56,961 bases of DNA from Xanthomonas nasturtii (lineage in GTDB: Bacteria > Pseudomonadota > Gammaproteobacteria > Xanthomonadales > Xanthomonadaceae), in the NCBI RefSeq assembly GCF_001660815.1, contig NZ_LYMI01000028.1, positions 1-56,961 on the forward strand, written 5' to 3'. Positions 1 to 6,903 of the stretch are shown here, one piece after another. Both the position numbers and the translations under genes were made by a program. How positions within the stretch are numbered: position 1 is the first letter of the stretch; every line of letters begins with the position of its first letter. The notes under the pieces were generated by a model, which worked only from the letters and a program-made list of their open reading frames with translations, ran no database searches and was not told the origin of the DNA.

Positions 1-370
1 CGGCACACGCGGTCCCGCCATGGAAGCGGGGTTTGCGACCATAGCCCACCTGCGCACGCAACCCTTCCGCGCGCATCAACCGATGCACGCGATGGCGACT
101 GCAACGCTCACCCAGATCGCGTAGCTCTGTGCTGACCTTGCGATGCCCATAGACACTGCCGCTGGCCAGCCAGTGGCGCTTGATCAGCCCCAGCAGGCGT
201 TCGTCTTCCTTGGCGCGCTCACTGGTGGGCGTCTTTCGCCAGGCGTAATACCCCGCACGATTTACCCGCAACACGCGGCACATCGCGCACAGCCTGAATT
301 CCCCGCGATGGGCGTGCATGAAGGCGTACTTTGCCTTTACCCCCTGGCAAAGTACGCTGCGGCCTTTTTT
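1..370 (-). CDS. IS3 OrfB transposase, N-terminal part (truncated by window)
   Basis: This is the -1 frame following the slippery site of orfA. It gives a fusion reading through KGRSVLCQGVKAKYAFMHAH and a possible independent ATG at 319. The visible protein (HRGEFRLCAMCRVLRVNRAG, then a stretch with YGHRKVSTELRDLG and RVHRLMRAEGLRA) is the HTH_21 region that precedes the DDE integrase core in IS3 OrfB. The catalytic core lies outside the window. No stop interrupts the visible part. Confidence 0.75.
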
Positions 371-608
371 AGGATGTCGCGCTCCTCGGTGATGCGGCGC
401 AACTGGGCCTTCAGGCGCCGAACCTCGGCACTGTGATCCACCTCGGCGCGCTGCACGACGCCGGGCTTGCCGAACTTGCGCAGCCAGGCGTACAGGCTGT
501 GCCTCGTTACACCCAGCCGCTCGGCGACTGCTGCCACCTTGAACCCGCGATCGGTCACTTGCCGACCGCCTCGATCTTGAACTCATCCGTATACCGCTTG
601 CTGCTCAT
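337..608 (-). pseudogene. IS3 OrfA (HTH protein), frameshifted near its start
   Basis: OrfA is the DNA-binding helix-turn-helix subunit of IS3-type transposases. The natural start appears to be ATG at 608-606, behind a GGAGG motif. That frame hits TGA after about 17 codons (MSSKRYTDEFKIEAVGK). The rest (VTDRGFKVAAVAERLGVTRHS...) continues in another frame from a GTG at 558. Compared with what I remember of the family (EAVKQVTDRG), one base seems to be missing. The C-terminal part has the leucine-zipper-like stretch RRLKAQLRRITEERDILKKA. At 370-364 the minus strand carries the slippery heptamer A AAA AAG used for -1 frameshifting into orfB. The frameshift suggests a dead copy unless the internal GTG is used. 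Confidence 0.7.
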
Positions 609-737
609 GGGACACCTCCGAATTAGCCATTTTCCATGGCCTTGAGATGTCTAGGAAACCCTGGGCGTATCAGTCAGTCCGTACCGGATGCCCTGCCACC
701 AGTCGACCGGCTCGTGCCAGTCGCCAGTGCACGGACG

Positions 738-794
738 GAATAACTCGTTCGAGTAAAATCAGCCTCGCCAGCCGACTTAATTCAGGCATTAGGG
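738..794 (+). repeat. Degenerate attC-like site, + orientation
   Basis: The stretch begins GAATAAC and ends CTTAATTCAGGCATTAGGG. The right half shares CTTAATTCAGGC with the better attC sites of this window, but both core sites deviate from RYYYAAC and GTTRRRY. It is probably the recombination site of a cassette whose gene was cut by the IS3 element ending near 672. Confidence 0.5.
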
Positions 795-816
795 CTCAAA
801 CAAAGGGAATTGCAAA

Positions 817-1098
817 GTGGCAGAAGCAACCGCTATTTCCTACACCGTGTCGCGCGGCCGCGAGCCCGGCTTTGTTCTCACTCCGCACCTCCATGAGGAC
901 GGTAAGTACGTCGCGAGCATGACTCGTTTCGAACAAGACTACGTTCGTGTTGAGTCAGTCCGGGAGCTTGGCATCCTCGCTCAACACGGTTTCAGCATCC
1001 GCATGAGTAGTCACATCAGCGCCAATCATCAGGCACCAAGTCTTATCTCGCCTGGGTCGCTGCAAATTATATTCAAGGAGCCTGCCATTGAGGCCTAA
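817..1098 (+). CDS. Integron cassette protein, 93 aa, unknown function
   Basis: A small soluble-looking protein starts at GTG 817, behind an AAAGGGA ribosome-binding stretch, and stops at TAA 1096-1098 inside the following attC-like site, as is usual for cassette genes. It has no signal peptide or membrane segment. The C-terminal half (GILAQHGFSIRMSSHISANH, ending SPGSLQIIFKEPAIEA) looks like a compact beta-rich fold. I do not recognise the family. Its position between two attC-like sites in the same orientation supports its being a cassette cargo gene. Confidence 0.6.
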   Translation: MAEATAISYTVSRGREPGFVLTPHLHEDGKYVASMTRFEQDYVRVESVRELGILAQHGFSIRMSSHISANHQAPSLISPGSLQIIFKEPAIEA

Positions 1099-1153
1099 TA
1101 CTTGTTTGCTCGCCGATACCACTTCAGGGCCTAGCTTAATTCAGGCGTTAGAT
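1093..1153 (+). repeat. attC site, + orientation
   Basis: The 61-bp stretch runs from GCCTAAT (one mismatch to RYYYAAC) to a perfect GTTAGAT core (GTTRRRY). The 3' half, GCTTAATTCAGGCGTTAG, is almost identical to that of the cassette sites at 6844-8326 read on the minus strand. This fixes its orientation as opposite to theirs. Confidence 0.75.
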
Positions 1154-1179
1154 ACTACAGGTAGTTCACAGGAGTGTGT

Positions 1180-1557
1180 ATGAGTACAGTAGTGCAACCT
1201 GCACCATGTGCAATTAGCCCGCTAGACAAGAAGGCGCAAGCAAGGTTGGTGGGCGATGACCTTCTCCAGCATTACGGGGAGCGCAATTTCTATACCGTCG
1301 AGCAGGTCAAGGAAGCGAACCGTCGTAAGCGCATAGACATTGATGTGGCCTGCTGGTCACATGCAATGTTTAACCTGCATGAGGACTTTGATCAGCTGCA
1401 CGCGCATGTTCCCGAGGGGTGTGACTACGCGGCGATGAAGTCTGAGATGCTGCGGGCAGTTGCTAAAGACGATTCGGGCAGCTGGTTCGACTGGAATCTG
1501 TCCTGGCTGGAGTTTCCAGACCTAGACATCTCCCTGTTTGATTTCCTGGATCTTTAG
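1180..1557 (+). CDS. Integron cassette protein, 125 aa, unknown function
   Basis: The start is ATG 1180, five bases after a GGAG motif at 1171-1174; a GTG two codons upstream is less likely. The protein is acidic at its C-terminus (WLEFPDLDISLFDFLDL) and has an amphipathic middle (ERNFYTVEQVKEANRRKRID). It has no signal peptide or membrane segment. It lies between the attC at 1093-1153 and the attC at 1617-1676, so it is a cassette gene in the + orientation. I do not recognise the family. Acidic small proteins of this type are common cassette cargo, but no function can be read from the sequence. Confidence 0.65.
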   Translation: MSTVVQPAPCAISPLDKKAQARLVGDDLLQHYGERNFYTVEQVKEANRRKRIDIDVACWSHAMFNLHEDFDQLHAHVPEGCDYAAMKSEMLRAVAKDDSGSWFDWNLSWLEFPDLDISLFDFLDL

Positions 1558-1616
1558 TGCGCTGCGCGATAGAGAAGAGATGATCAAACGTGTTCTTCAG
1601 TTGCGCCAGGGAAGTG

Positions 1617-1676
1617 GCCTAACAATTCATTCCAGTCGAGCTCGCTTCGCGACTCGGCTTAATTCATGCGTAAGGG
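1617..1676 (+). repeat. attC site, + orientation
   Basis: The 60-bp site starts GCCTAACAATTCATTC and ends GGCTTAATTCATGCGTAAGGG. The inner arms GAGCTCGCTTCGCGACTC can fold. The first core is perfect (GCCTAAC). The second core (GTAAGGG) is degenerate, so recombination proficiency is doubtful. Confidence 0.75.
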
Positions 1677-1801
1677 CCTGCACGTGACTTCACCATTCAC
1701 TTGTTCCACTTGCGGAGAAATGCATGAGGGTTTCGACGTCCCCCCGATTTTGAGTAGCGCCGCAGTTTGGAGTCCAATTCCCTACCCGAAGGAGATTGGA
1801 C

Positions 1802-2065
1802 GTGAAGAAGCGTTTTACTGACGAGCAGGTCATCGGCTTTCTGCGTGAGGCCGAAAGCGGCGTGGCGATCAAGGATCTGTGCCGGCGCCATGGCTTCAGC
1901 GAGGCCTCCTACTCCCTGTGGCGCAGCAAGTTTGGCGGGATGAGCGTGCCCGATGCCAAGCGACTCAAGGACCTGGAGGCAGAGAACACGCGCCTGAAGA
2001 AGCTGCTCGCCGAGCAGGTGTTCCAGAACGATCTGATCAAGGAGGCGCTGCAAAAAAAATGGTGA
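1802..2065 (+). CDS. IS3-family OrfA
   Basis: An HTH_Tnp_1-type DNA-binding subunit of 87 aa starts at GTG 1802, seven bases after AAGGAGA; a TTG at 1796 is the alternative. The sequence KKRFTDEQVIGFLREAESGV...DLCRRHGFSEASYSLW is the typical helix-turn-helix. It is followed by a leucine zipper (RLKDLEAENTRLKKLLAEQV) used for dimerisation. It ends at TGA 2063-2065, just after the A8 run at 2052-2059, where a -1 slip would produce the OrfAB transposase. Confidence 0.9.
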   Translation: MKKRFTDEQVIGFLREAESGVAIKDLCRRHGFSEASYSLWRSKFGGMSVPDAKRLKDLEAENTRLKKLLAEQVFQNDLIKEALQKKW

Positions 2066-2904
2066 GCGCACCGGCGCGTCGTGCGCTGGTGCGCGAGTGG
2101 ATCGGGCGAGGGGCCAGCGAGCGTTGCGCGTTGGCCGCGATCGGCATGAGCGCCAGTGCGCTGCGCTATTGCCCGCGCGAGGACCGCAACGTTGCGCTAC
2201 GCGAGCGCATCGTGGAACTGGCGCATCGCCACAAGCGCTACGGCGTGGGGATGATCTATCTCAAGCTGCGCCAGGAAGGACGCCTGGTGAACTACAAGCG
2301 TGTGGAGCGCTTGTACCGCGAGCAGCAGCTGCAAGTCCGCCGCCGCAAGCGCAAGAAAGTGCCAGTGGGCGAGCGTCAGCCGCTGCTGCGGCCATCGCAG
2401 GCCAACCAGGTGTGGTCGATGGACTTTGTGTTCGACCGCACCGCCGACGGCCGGGCGATCAAGTGCCTGGTGATCGTGGACGATGCTACGCACGAAGCGG
2501 TCGCCATCGAGGTGGAGCGTGCAATCTCGGGCCATGGCGTGACGCGCGTGCTGGATCGGCTTGCCATCAGCCGCGGCTTGCCGCAGGTGATCCGCACCGA
2601 TAACGGCAAGGAGTTCTGCGGCAAGGCGATGGTCGCCTGGGCGCATGCGCATGGAGTGCAGCTGCGGCTGATCCAACCCGGCAAGCCAAACCAGAACGCC
2701 TATGTCGAATCGTTCAACAGCCGGTTGCGCGATGAATGCCTCAACGAGCACTGGTTCCCGACACTGCTGCACGCACGCACCGAGATCGAGCGCTGGCGAC
2801 GCGAATACAACGAGGAGCGACCCAAGAAAGCAATTGGCGGCATGACCCCGTCCGCGTATGCCCAACAGCTGGCCAACACCGATATCATCAACCCCGGACT
2901 CTAG
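2059..2904 (+). CDS. IS3-family OrfB transposase (DDE integrase core)
   Basis: OrfB overlaps the end of orfA and lies in its -1 frame. The ATG at 2059 uses the last A of the slippery run. The HTH_21 region (RHKRYGVGMIYLKLRQEG) is followed by the rve core with all three acidic residues visible: D in WSMDFVFD, D in IRTDNGKEF, and E in AYVESFNSRLRDECLNEHWF. The C-terminus has the usual YNEERPKKAIGGMTPSAYA tail. With 281 codons it is full length. No stops or frameshifts are seen, so the copy may be active. Confidence 0.9.
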   Translation: MVSAPARRALVREWIGRGASERCALAAIGMSASALRYCPREDRNVALRERIVELAHRHKRYGVGMIYLKLRQEGRLVNYKRVERLYREQQLQVRRRKRKKVPVGERQPLLRPSQANQVWSMDFVFDRTADGRAIKCLVIVDDATHEAVAIEVERAISGHGVTRVLDRLAISRGLPQVIRTDNGKEFCGKAMVAWAHAHGVQLRLIQPGKPNQNAYVESFNSRLRDECLNEHWFPTLLHARTEIERWRREYNEERPKKAIGGMTPSAYAQQLANTDIINPGL

Positions 2905-2943
2905 ACCCGGCCGCTACTCAGGACGGGGGGACGTCGCGCCAGC

Positions 2944-3294
2944 TCAGTCGGCGGGTGCCACACTAACGACCAGCTCGCCGTTGCGCAGGCGGATGTTGAG
3001 TTTGCTGCCGATGGCAAAGCCCAGTTGTTCCAACCAGCGGCCGCGCAGGCGCAGCGTGGGCACGCGTTGGTCGCTGGCGGGGTAATAGCCGTAGCCGACG
3101 GTGCAGTGTTGCGGGGCACGCGGGTGGCCGGGACGCGGTGGGCGGGCTTCGGTGCGGGGTTGGGGGATGGGGGTGCGCTCGACATAGGGCCGCGGCTTGA
3201 TCGAGGGGTCGAGCGAGTGCCAGCCGATCTCGCGGGGCGGCGGCTCCGTGCCGCGCTTGCGTGCTGATGTGGGACGGGACGTGGGTCGACGCAT
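2944..3294 (-). CDS. SymE-family type I toxin-like protein
   Basis: A 116-aa protein whose C-terminal half (VGYGYYPASDQRVPTLRLRG, then WLEQLGFAIGSKLNIRLRNG, ELVVSV) matches the SymE toxin family, an AbrB-like fold. In E. coli SymE is SOS-induced, alters nucleic acids when overexpressed, and is silenced by the antisense RNA SymR. The N-terminal 60 residues are basic, Pro-rich and poorly conserved-looking. The start at ATG 3294 is preceded by AAGGAGG. The leader upstream (3295-3513) is highly structured and includes a terminator-like hairpin. The gene lies directly after the IS3 element and points away from the effector pair, so it may be a passenger of the same island. Confidence 0.75.
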   Translation of the reverse strand: MRRPTSRPTSARKRGTEPPPREIGWHSLDPSIKPRPYVERTPIPQPRTEARPPRPGHPRAPQHCTVGYGYYPASDQRVPTLRLRGRWLEQLGFAIGSKLNIRLRNGELVVSVAPAD

Positions 3295-3344
3295 GGCAAA
3301 GCCCTCCTTGACGAACAGGCCCCGCCGCCGGATGGCGACGGGAT

Positions 3345-3513
3345 GTCGGGAGGTTAGAAACCGCTAACAGTCGGCGGGCGTATTTCCCCGAAGGGTGTTG
3401 TATTAGCCGCCCTCCCGACGCAGGCATCGCGTCGGTTGCACCCACAAGAATCTGCAGACACAAAAAACCCACCGGTTTGACGGAGGTGGGTACCGCTGTT
3501 AGGGGAGTTTCTA
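3345..3513 (-). promoter_or_regulatory. Structured leader upstream of symE
   Basis: The stretch holds nested inverted repeats: GTCGGGAGG at 3345-3353 with CCTCCCGAC at 3411-3419; the small palindrome GTTAGAAACCGCTAAC at 3354-3369; and an imperfect long-range match between TAGAAACCGCTAACAG (3355-3370) and the complement of 3496-3513. On the minus strand a hairpin with a T6 tract (3491-3462) precedes symE. SymE genes are known to be controlled by an antisense RNA and by translation control, so this could be an attenuator or an antisense-RNA locus. The role is inference. The rest of the gap 3295-3752 shows no gene. Confidence 0.45.
3462..3491 (-). terminator. Intrinsic terminator/attenuator hairpin upstream of symE
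   Basis: Read on the minus strand, ACCCACC pairs with GGTGGGT (7 bp, 11-nt loop) and is followed by six T residues. It lies about 170 bases upstream of the symE start and on the same strand. It could therefore end a short leader or antisense transcript, or attenuate symE itself. Confidence 0.55.
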
Positions 3514-3752
3514 CGCTCCTTGCCGAGGAGACTGCTACGCGCTGCGTGACATGTCAACCGGTTGATGCTGGCGGTCTGGATAGCGTCGATAGAAGATCTG
3601 CGCGTTGGCGTTTCACCCGGCAAAGTCAGAGCTGGGCATTGGTCAAGAGCGGATTAGTCAATGCACATTCGCTACACTCACTGCGACTCAGGCCGTACCG
3701 CACCGGCAGGCCGTTCGCTCCCAACTTTAAACACGCAGGGCACCGAGGTGGC

Positions 3753-4415
3753 ATGAACGTGTATTTCAAAATCAAGATTGTCGGATGTCTTTTCCTAGTC
3801 CTTTTGACGGGGTGCAACCCAATGAATGCTGCGTCTGAGAAGTACGAAAAAAACGGCGAGACCACGGCTGACGGAGACCCGGTCTATCGGAAAAATCAAC
3901 ATCCGACGGAAGCTTACAAGCTCACCATGACAATCGAGGATGCGCCGGGTCCGTTTGAGTGGATATCGGGCACCGCCTTTTATCAAATGACGAATCATGA
4001 GCAATGCACGCCGATAGAGCCTATTGCGGGTGTTTGGAGTAAGTCAAAAGAAGATGGGATACCCATCAATTTTCAAAAAATAGATCCGACGACATATGTC
4101 GCGACGATCTATGCAGATGGCATGATCGATGCGGATTATTACGGAAAGGGTGTGTGTAATTTTGAACTCAATGGTGTTGGTATCTCGCTAAAGGCGACCG
4201 GCAAAAAAGAGGAAACGCGTTTCCAGCCGGCGCTCTTTAAAGCGCAAATATACGATTCAGTACCCGTTAAATTTTATTTTTGGAAAGGAGGCTATCCGCG
4301 AAGCCAGATGGATAACTATCCCGACACCGGTGAATATAGTGTGGATAAATATGCTGAGTCAAATCGCGGAAGTTTATTTAAGGTAACGCTAAAATCTGAG
4401 AGGGTGTCCAAATGA
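3753..4415 (+). CDS. Lipoprotein, probable immunity partner of the following lipase effector (X-Tfi type)
   Basis: A 220-aa precursor starts MNVYFKIKIVGCLFLVLLTG with the lipobox LTGC, so it should be lipidated at Cys and face the periplasm. The mature part is beta-rich and contains three further Cys. The start ATG 3753 follows GAGGTGG. Its stop overlaps the start of the lipase gene (ATGA at 4412-4415), so the two are translationally coupled. In Xanthomonas, antibacterial type IV secretion effectors with XVIPCD domains are usually encoded next to a periplasmic lipoprotein inhibitor (X-Tfi). That family arrangement is the basis of the call; I do not recognise this specific fold. Base composition is clearly more AT-rich than in the flanks, suggesting acquisition. 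Confidence 0.65.
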   Translation: MNVYFKIKIVGCLFLVLLTGCNPMNAASEKYEKNGETTADGDPVYRKNQHPTEAYKLTMTIEDAPGPFEWISGTAFYQMTNHEQCTPIEPIAGVWSKSKEDGIPINFQKIDPTTYVATIYADGMIDADYYGKGVCNFELNGVGISLKATGKKEETRFQPALFKAQIYDSVPVKFYFWKGGYPRSQMDNYPDTGEYSVDKYAESNRGSLFKVTLKSERVSK

Positions 4416-5767
4416 GCCTGACCGAACAGCAAAATGCCTTTCTCGCAAATGATGTGTATGCGCGACCTGGTGAAACCGGGTCTGACAGTACGCCAGTAAA
4501 AATCGGCGGCGTCTCGTTCAGGCGTCTGGAATATATGGATCGTCCATCCGGCTATCAGGGAATTATCTACGAGAAAATAGAAACGGGCGAAATTATCGTC
4601 GCTCATCGCGGTACCGAGTTTGATCGTCAACCAAAGCAAGATGGTGCTTATGCTGACGGTGGCATGGTTGCAGCACGTCACAATCGTCAGGTCGATGATG
4701 CGATCGAATTGACTCAGCATGCATTGAAGTACGCAGAACAAAAGCACCTCAAAACCGGCCAACCTGCTCCCGATGTCACCGTCACCGGTCATTCTCTGGG
4801 CGGCAACCTCGCCCAGGTCACTGCGCACCACTTCGGCCTCAAGGGAGAGACTTTTAACGCCTATGGTGCGGTCAGCCTGGACCGGCGCATTCCGGAAGGT
4901 GGCAACGACGTGATCAATCACGTGATGGCAGGCGATGCCGTGAGTGCTGCAAGTAAGTACTATGGGCAGGTGAAGGTATACGCCGCGTCGCATGAGATCA
5001 CTGCATTGGATAGGGCTGGTTACGCCAACGACAGCAGTCTTTTGGATGCACGCAATCCGATGGTCGCAACGGACTTGGGAGATTCGCATCGGATCCACAA
5101 CTTCCTGCCGTTGGACGCCAACGGCAAACCGGACCGCTCGGTGTTGGAAGACCCTCAAACGCAGCTGCTGGCCCGGCAACATGCGCCGATGATCGACAAG
5201 TATCGCGGTGATGTTGAGACGTTGAGGATGGGCGTGACCTTCAATGCGAGGGTCATTCAAGGGATGAGCCTGGCGGATGGCATCGATCACTTGCGCGACC
5301 CGCTTCTCCCAGGTGCTGGACGCGCGGAAATGGCTGCGACCCGGTGGCAGGAGGTGCAACAGCGCATGCAAAGCGAGGATGCGCCAGCGTATGTGCCACC
5401 GGGCTGGAAGATGCCAATTGGTGAGTCGTTGGAGCGCTGCGTTGCGCCTGCCCCTGCGATGGTCTCAAACGACCCTCTGTATCGATCGATTCACAGCAAG
5501 CTACCAGAGGGCACCTCTGATGAGGTTGCAATGCACGCCACCGTCGAAGCCAAGCGCGCGGGCATCCTTCGTGACGATCAGCTGCAGAGCGTGACCCTAC
5601 ACCAAGGAAGCATTTTTATTCTTGGCCAGACGCCGGGCTTCAGGGCCAAGGTAGATCTGTCTGAGGCCGTGCCTCCACTGCAGGAAAGCGTCCGCCAGTC
5701 TCAGGCCTTGGATGCGCAGCGGTCGCAGCAGGATACGGTTGAGCAAGCACCTACACGATCGATGTAA
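4412..5767 (+). CDS. Lipase-domain effector with C-terminal XVIPCD-like domain (X-Tfe type)
   Basis: A 451-aa protein without a signal peptide. Residues ~45-230 form a Lipase_3-like alpha/beta hydrolase: IIVAHRGTEFD (about 61-71) and the nucleophile elbow VTGHSLGGNL with Ser128. Residues ~353-436 (starting NDPLYRSIHSKLP, continuing HATVEAKRAGILRDDQLQSV, and ending in a Gln/Ser-rich tail) match the XVIPCD domain, which in Xanthomonas recruits toxins to the VirD4 coupling protein of the antibacterial T4SS. The predicted role is a phospholipase-type toxin injected into rival bacteria, neutralised in the producer by the lipoprotein encoded just upstream. The stop codon lies directly at a truncated attC site. 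The T4SS itself is not in this window. The lipase assignment is solid; the XVIPCD assignment is from remembered family features. Confidence 0.75.
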   Translation: MSLTEQQNAFLANDVYARPGETGSDSTPVKIGGVSFRRLEYMDRPSGYQGIIYEKIETGEIIVAHRGTEFDRQPKQDGAYADGGMVAARHNRQVDDAIELTQHALKYAEQKHLKTGQPAPDVTVTGHSLGGNLAQVTAHHFGLKGETFNAYGAVSLDRRIPEGGNDVINHVMAGDAVSAASKYYGQVKVYAASHEITALDRAGYANDSSLLDARNPMVATDLGDSHRIHNFLPLDANGKPDRSVLEDPQTQLLARQHAPMIDKYRGDVETLRMGVTFNARVIQGMSLADGIDHLRDPLLPGAGRAEMAATRWQEVQQRMQSEDAPAYVPPGWKMPIGESLERCVAPAPAMVSNDPLYRSIHSKLPEGTSDEVAMHATVEAKRAGILRDDQLQSVTLHQGSIFILGQTPGFRAKVDLSEAVPPLQESVRQSQALDAQRSQQDTVEQAPTRSM

Positions 5768-5811
5768 GAGTCGAGTCGCGAAGTGGCTTCGGCTTGAATG
5801 AATTGTTATGC
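5768..5811 (-). repeat. Truncated attC site at the edge of the effector block
   Basis: Read on the minus strand, the site starts GCATAACAATTCATTCAAGC and continues through CACTTCGCGACTCG. It then breaks off directly at the lipase stop codon, where the conserved GGCTTAATTCAGGCGTTAG half should follow. It belongs to the cassette encoding the 209-aa protein (5806-6435). The break marks a recombination boundary. Confidence 0.7.
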
Positions 5812-6435
5812 ATCTAGGCAGAAACTGTGGAAGCGCTTGCCAAACGACGAGACCTGCACGATTTCTTGGAGCGAGTTATCCGCCCCGCCGCCAATGGCAA
5901 AGGAGCCTTGGGAGGCAGTGAGGAAACCTCTTGCCTTGAGCCGCCCAATGGCGCCAACCATTGCGTACTGCTCAGTGCCTGGCTTTTGTATGCTCCCGAC
6001 CTGTACCTGACCAGAGCCATTAATGAAGGCAAGAAGTTCGCATTCTAGAAGGCTCATTTCATCTAGGGTAGTGAGAAAGTACTTGCGCTCATCGAAGTTT
6101 CCCGAGACTGGCTGGAGCAGAGTATGCTTGAGGTAGTTCAAAAAGAACTGGCGCTTTTCAGCGGTGGGCTCCGCCTCAACCTTGTCGTGCAATGACTCCA
6201 TGATCGCCTCAAGGGCAGGAGCGTCTTGCTTCTCGACGGGAGGAATGGCCCCCTTAACCTGTTTCAGCTCTTCTGCCAGCTCAGCATAAAACGACTCTAT
6301 GCGCTTAAAACGCTTCTCCTGCTTTGTTCCGAAATAGAGCGTGCAGAGGGAGCCGCCGACATACGGAATCAGCTGCAACCCAGTCTGGATAGCGAGATCG
6401 CGCTTCTCTGCGCCTTTCAAACCATCATCTGCCAT
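5806..6435 (-). CDS. Integron cassette protein, 209 aa, unknown function
   Basis: The start ATG 6435 sits behind a good AGAGGAGAG motif. The N-terminal third holds one hydrophobic stretch (LIPYVGGSLCTLYFG), followed by a charged helix (KRFKRIESFYAELAEELKQV) and a mostly helical remainder. The C-terminal region (MVGAIGRLKARGFLTASQGSF) could be a winged-helix-like unit. The general build recalls small phage- or defence-associated proteins, but I do not recognise a family and infer no function. It is the last of six minus-strand cassettes, and its stop overlaps the truncated attC. Confidence 0.65.
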   Translation of the reverse strand: MADDGLKGAEKRDLAIQTGLQLIPYVGGSLCTLYFGTKQEKRFKRIESFYAELAEELKQVKGAIPPVEKQDAPALEAIMESLHDKVEAEPTAEKRQFFLNYLKHTLLQPVSGNFDERKYFLTTLDEMSLLECELLAFINGSGQVQVGSIQKPGTEQYAMVGAIGRLKARGFLTASQGSFAIGGGADNSLQEIVQVSSFGKRFHSFCLDA

Positions 6436-6451
6436 TGCACTCTCCTCTGAG

Positions 6452-6510
6452 GCGTAACGCTTGAATTAAGCCGCGCCGCGAAGCGGCATCGACTTGAATT
6501 AATTTTTAGG
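6452..6510 (-). repeat. attC site, minus orientation
   Basis: The 59-bp site has GCGTAAC at 6452-6458. Its opposite core at 6504-6510 is degenerate (TTTAGGT in place of GTTAGGC). The inner arms GCCGCGCCGCGAAGCGGC are self-complementary. It terminates the cassette encoding the 113-aa protein. Confidence 0.75.
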
Positions 6511-6840
6511 TTCATTATGCGGTTTGCGAGGTAAAGCGACAACGTTGCCAGAAGACGAATGCTTAGTGCCCTTTATTGATGCTGGACGTAGAAGACCAGG
6601 CGCTACATTCCAACGCTGACCATCATCCGTAAGCACGGAGACCGATTTTTTGTTGTAGCGAACGATAACGCCATAAACCGGGCCTCGCATATCCGGCTCA
6701 AACGTGACGCGTTCACCAATGCTGAAGCGGAGCATAGTTGCGTGAGCTCGCGCATGCTGCATGAAGCGAAGTCTCTCAACAATCCGATGATTGAGGTCGA
6801 TGAGCTCGGCCTCGGTCAGTTTGTCGATGTCGATAGTCAT
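6499..6840 (-). CDS. Integron cassette protein, 113 aa, SH3-like, unknown function
   Basis: ATG 6840 (MTIDIDKLTEAELIDLNHRI) is preferred over a GTG at 6852 that lies inside the attC. An N-terminal helical part is followed by a small beta-barrel-like segment (FSIGERVTFEPDMRGPVYGV, IVRYNKKSVSVLTDDGQRWN) that looks like a KOW/SH3-type fold. The basic tail ends PRKPHNEPKN. It has no membrane or export signal. The stop codon falls in the attC at 6452-6510. A nucleic-acid- or protein-binding role is possible but is only inference from the fold impression. Confidence 0.6.
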   Translation of the reverse strand: MTIDIDKLTEAELIDLNHRIVERLRFMQHARAHATMLRFSIGERVTFEPDMRGPVYGVIVRYNKKSVSVLTDDGQRWNVAPGLLRPASIKGTKHSSSGNVVALPRKPHNEPKN

Positions 6841-6843
6841 GAG

Positions 6844-6903
6844 GTCTAACACCTGAGTTAAGCCGCGCCGCGAAGCAGTGCCGGATTGAATGAATTGTTA
6901 GGC
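6844..6903 (-). repeat. attC site, minus orientation
   Basis: The 60-bp site is bounded by GTCTAAC (6844-6850) and a perfect GTTAGGC (6897-6903). It carries the shared arms GAGTTAAGCC and GGATTGAATGAATT and closes the cassette of the 94-aa protein. Confidence 0.85.

Larger units (their letters stand above)
1..672 (-). mobile_element. IS3-family element, left part outside the window
   Basis: A two-frame IS3-type transposase gene is read on the minus strand, with orfA at 337-608 and orfB running off position 1. The upstream end is placed near 672, where the minus strand begins with TGATACGCCCAGGG, a TG-starting terminus usual for IS3 elements. I cannot see the other end, so neither the full inverted repeats nor a target duplication can be confirmed. 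The element interrupts whatever cassette preceded the attC-like sequence at 738-794. Confidence 0.75.
1740..2930 (+). mobile_element. Complete IS3-family insertion sequence
   Basis: The element has inverted ends CCCCCCG at 1740-1746 and CGGGGGG at 2924-2930, with further inner matches around TGAGTAGCG. The flanks read ACGT on both sides (1736-1739 and 2931-2934), which could be a 4-bp target duplication. Because ACGT is its own complement, the same bases could instead extend the inverted repeat to 13 bp (1734-1746 and 2924-2936). It carries orfA and orfB in overlapping frames with an A8 slippery run. Everything looks intact. It separates the + orientation cassettes from the symE/effector block. 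Confidence 0.85.

Noticed and set aside
2197..2865. A 222-codon open frame opposite IS3 orfB
   Set aside because: Shadow of the transposase; no independent support.
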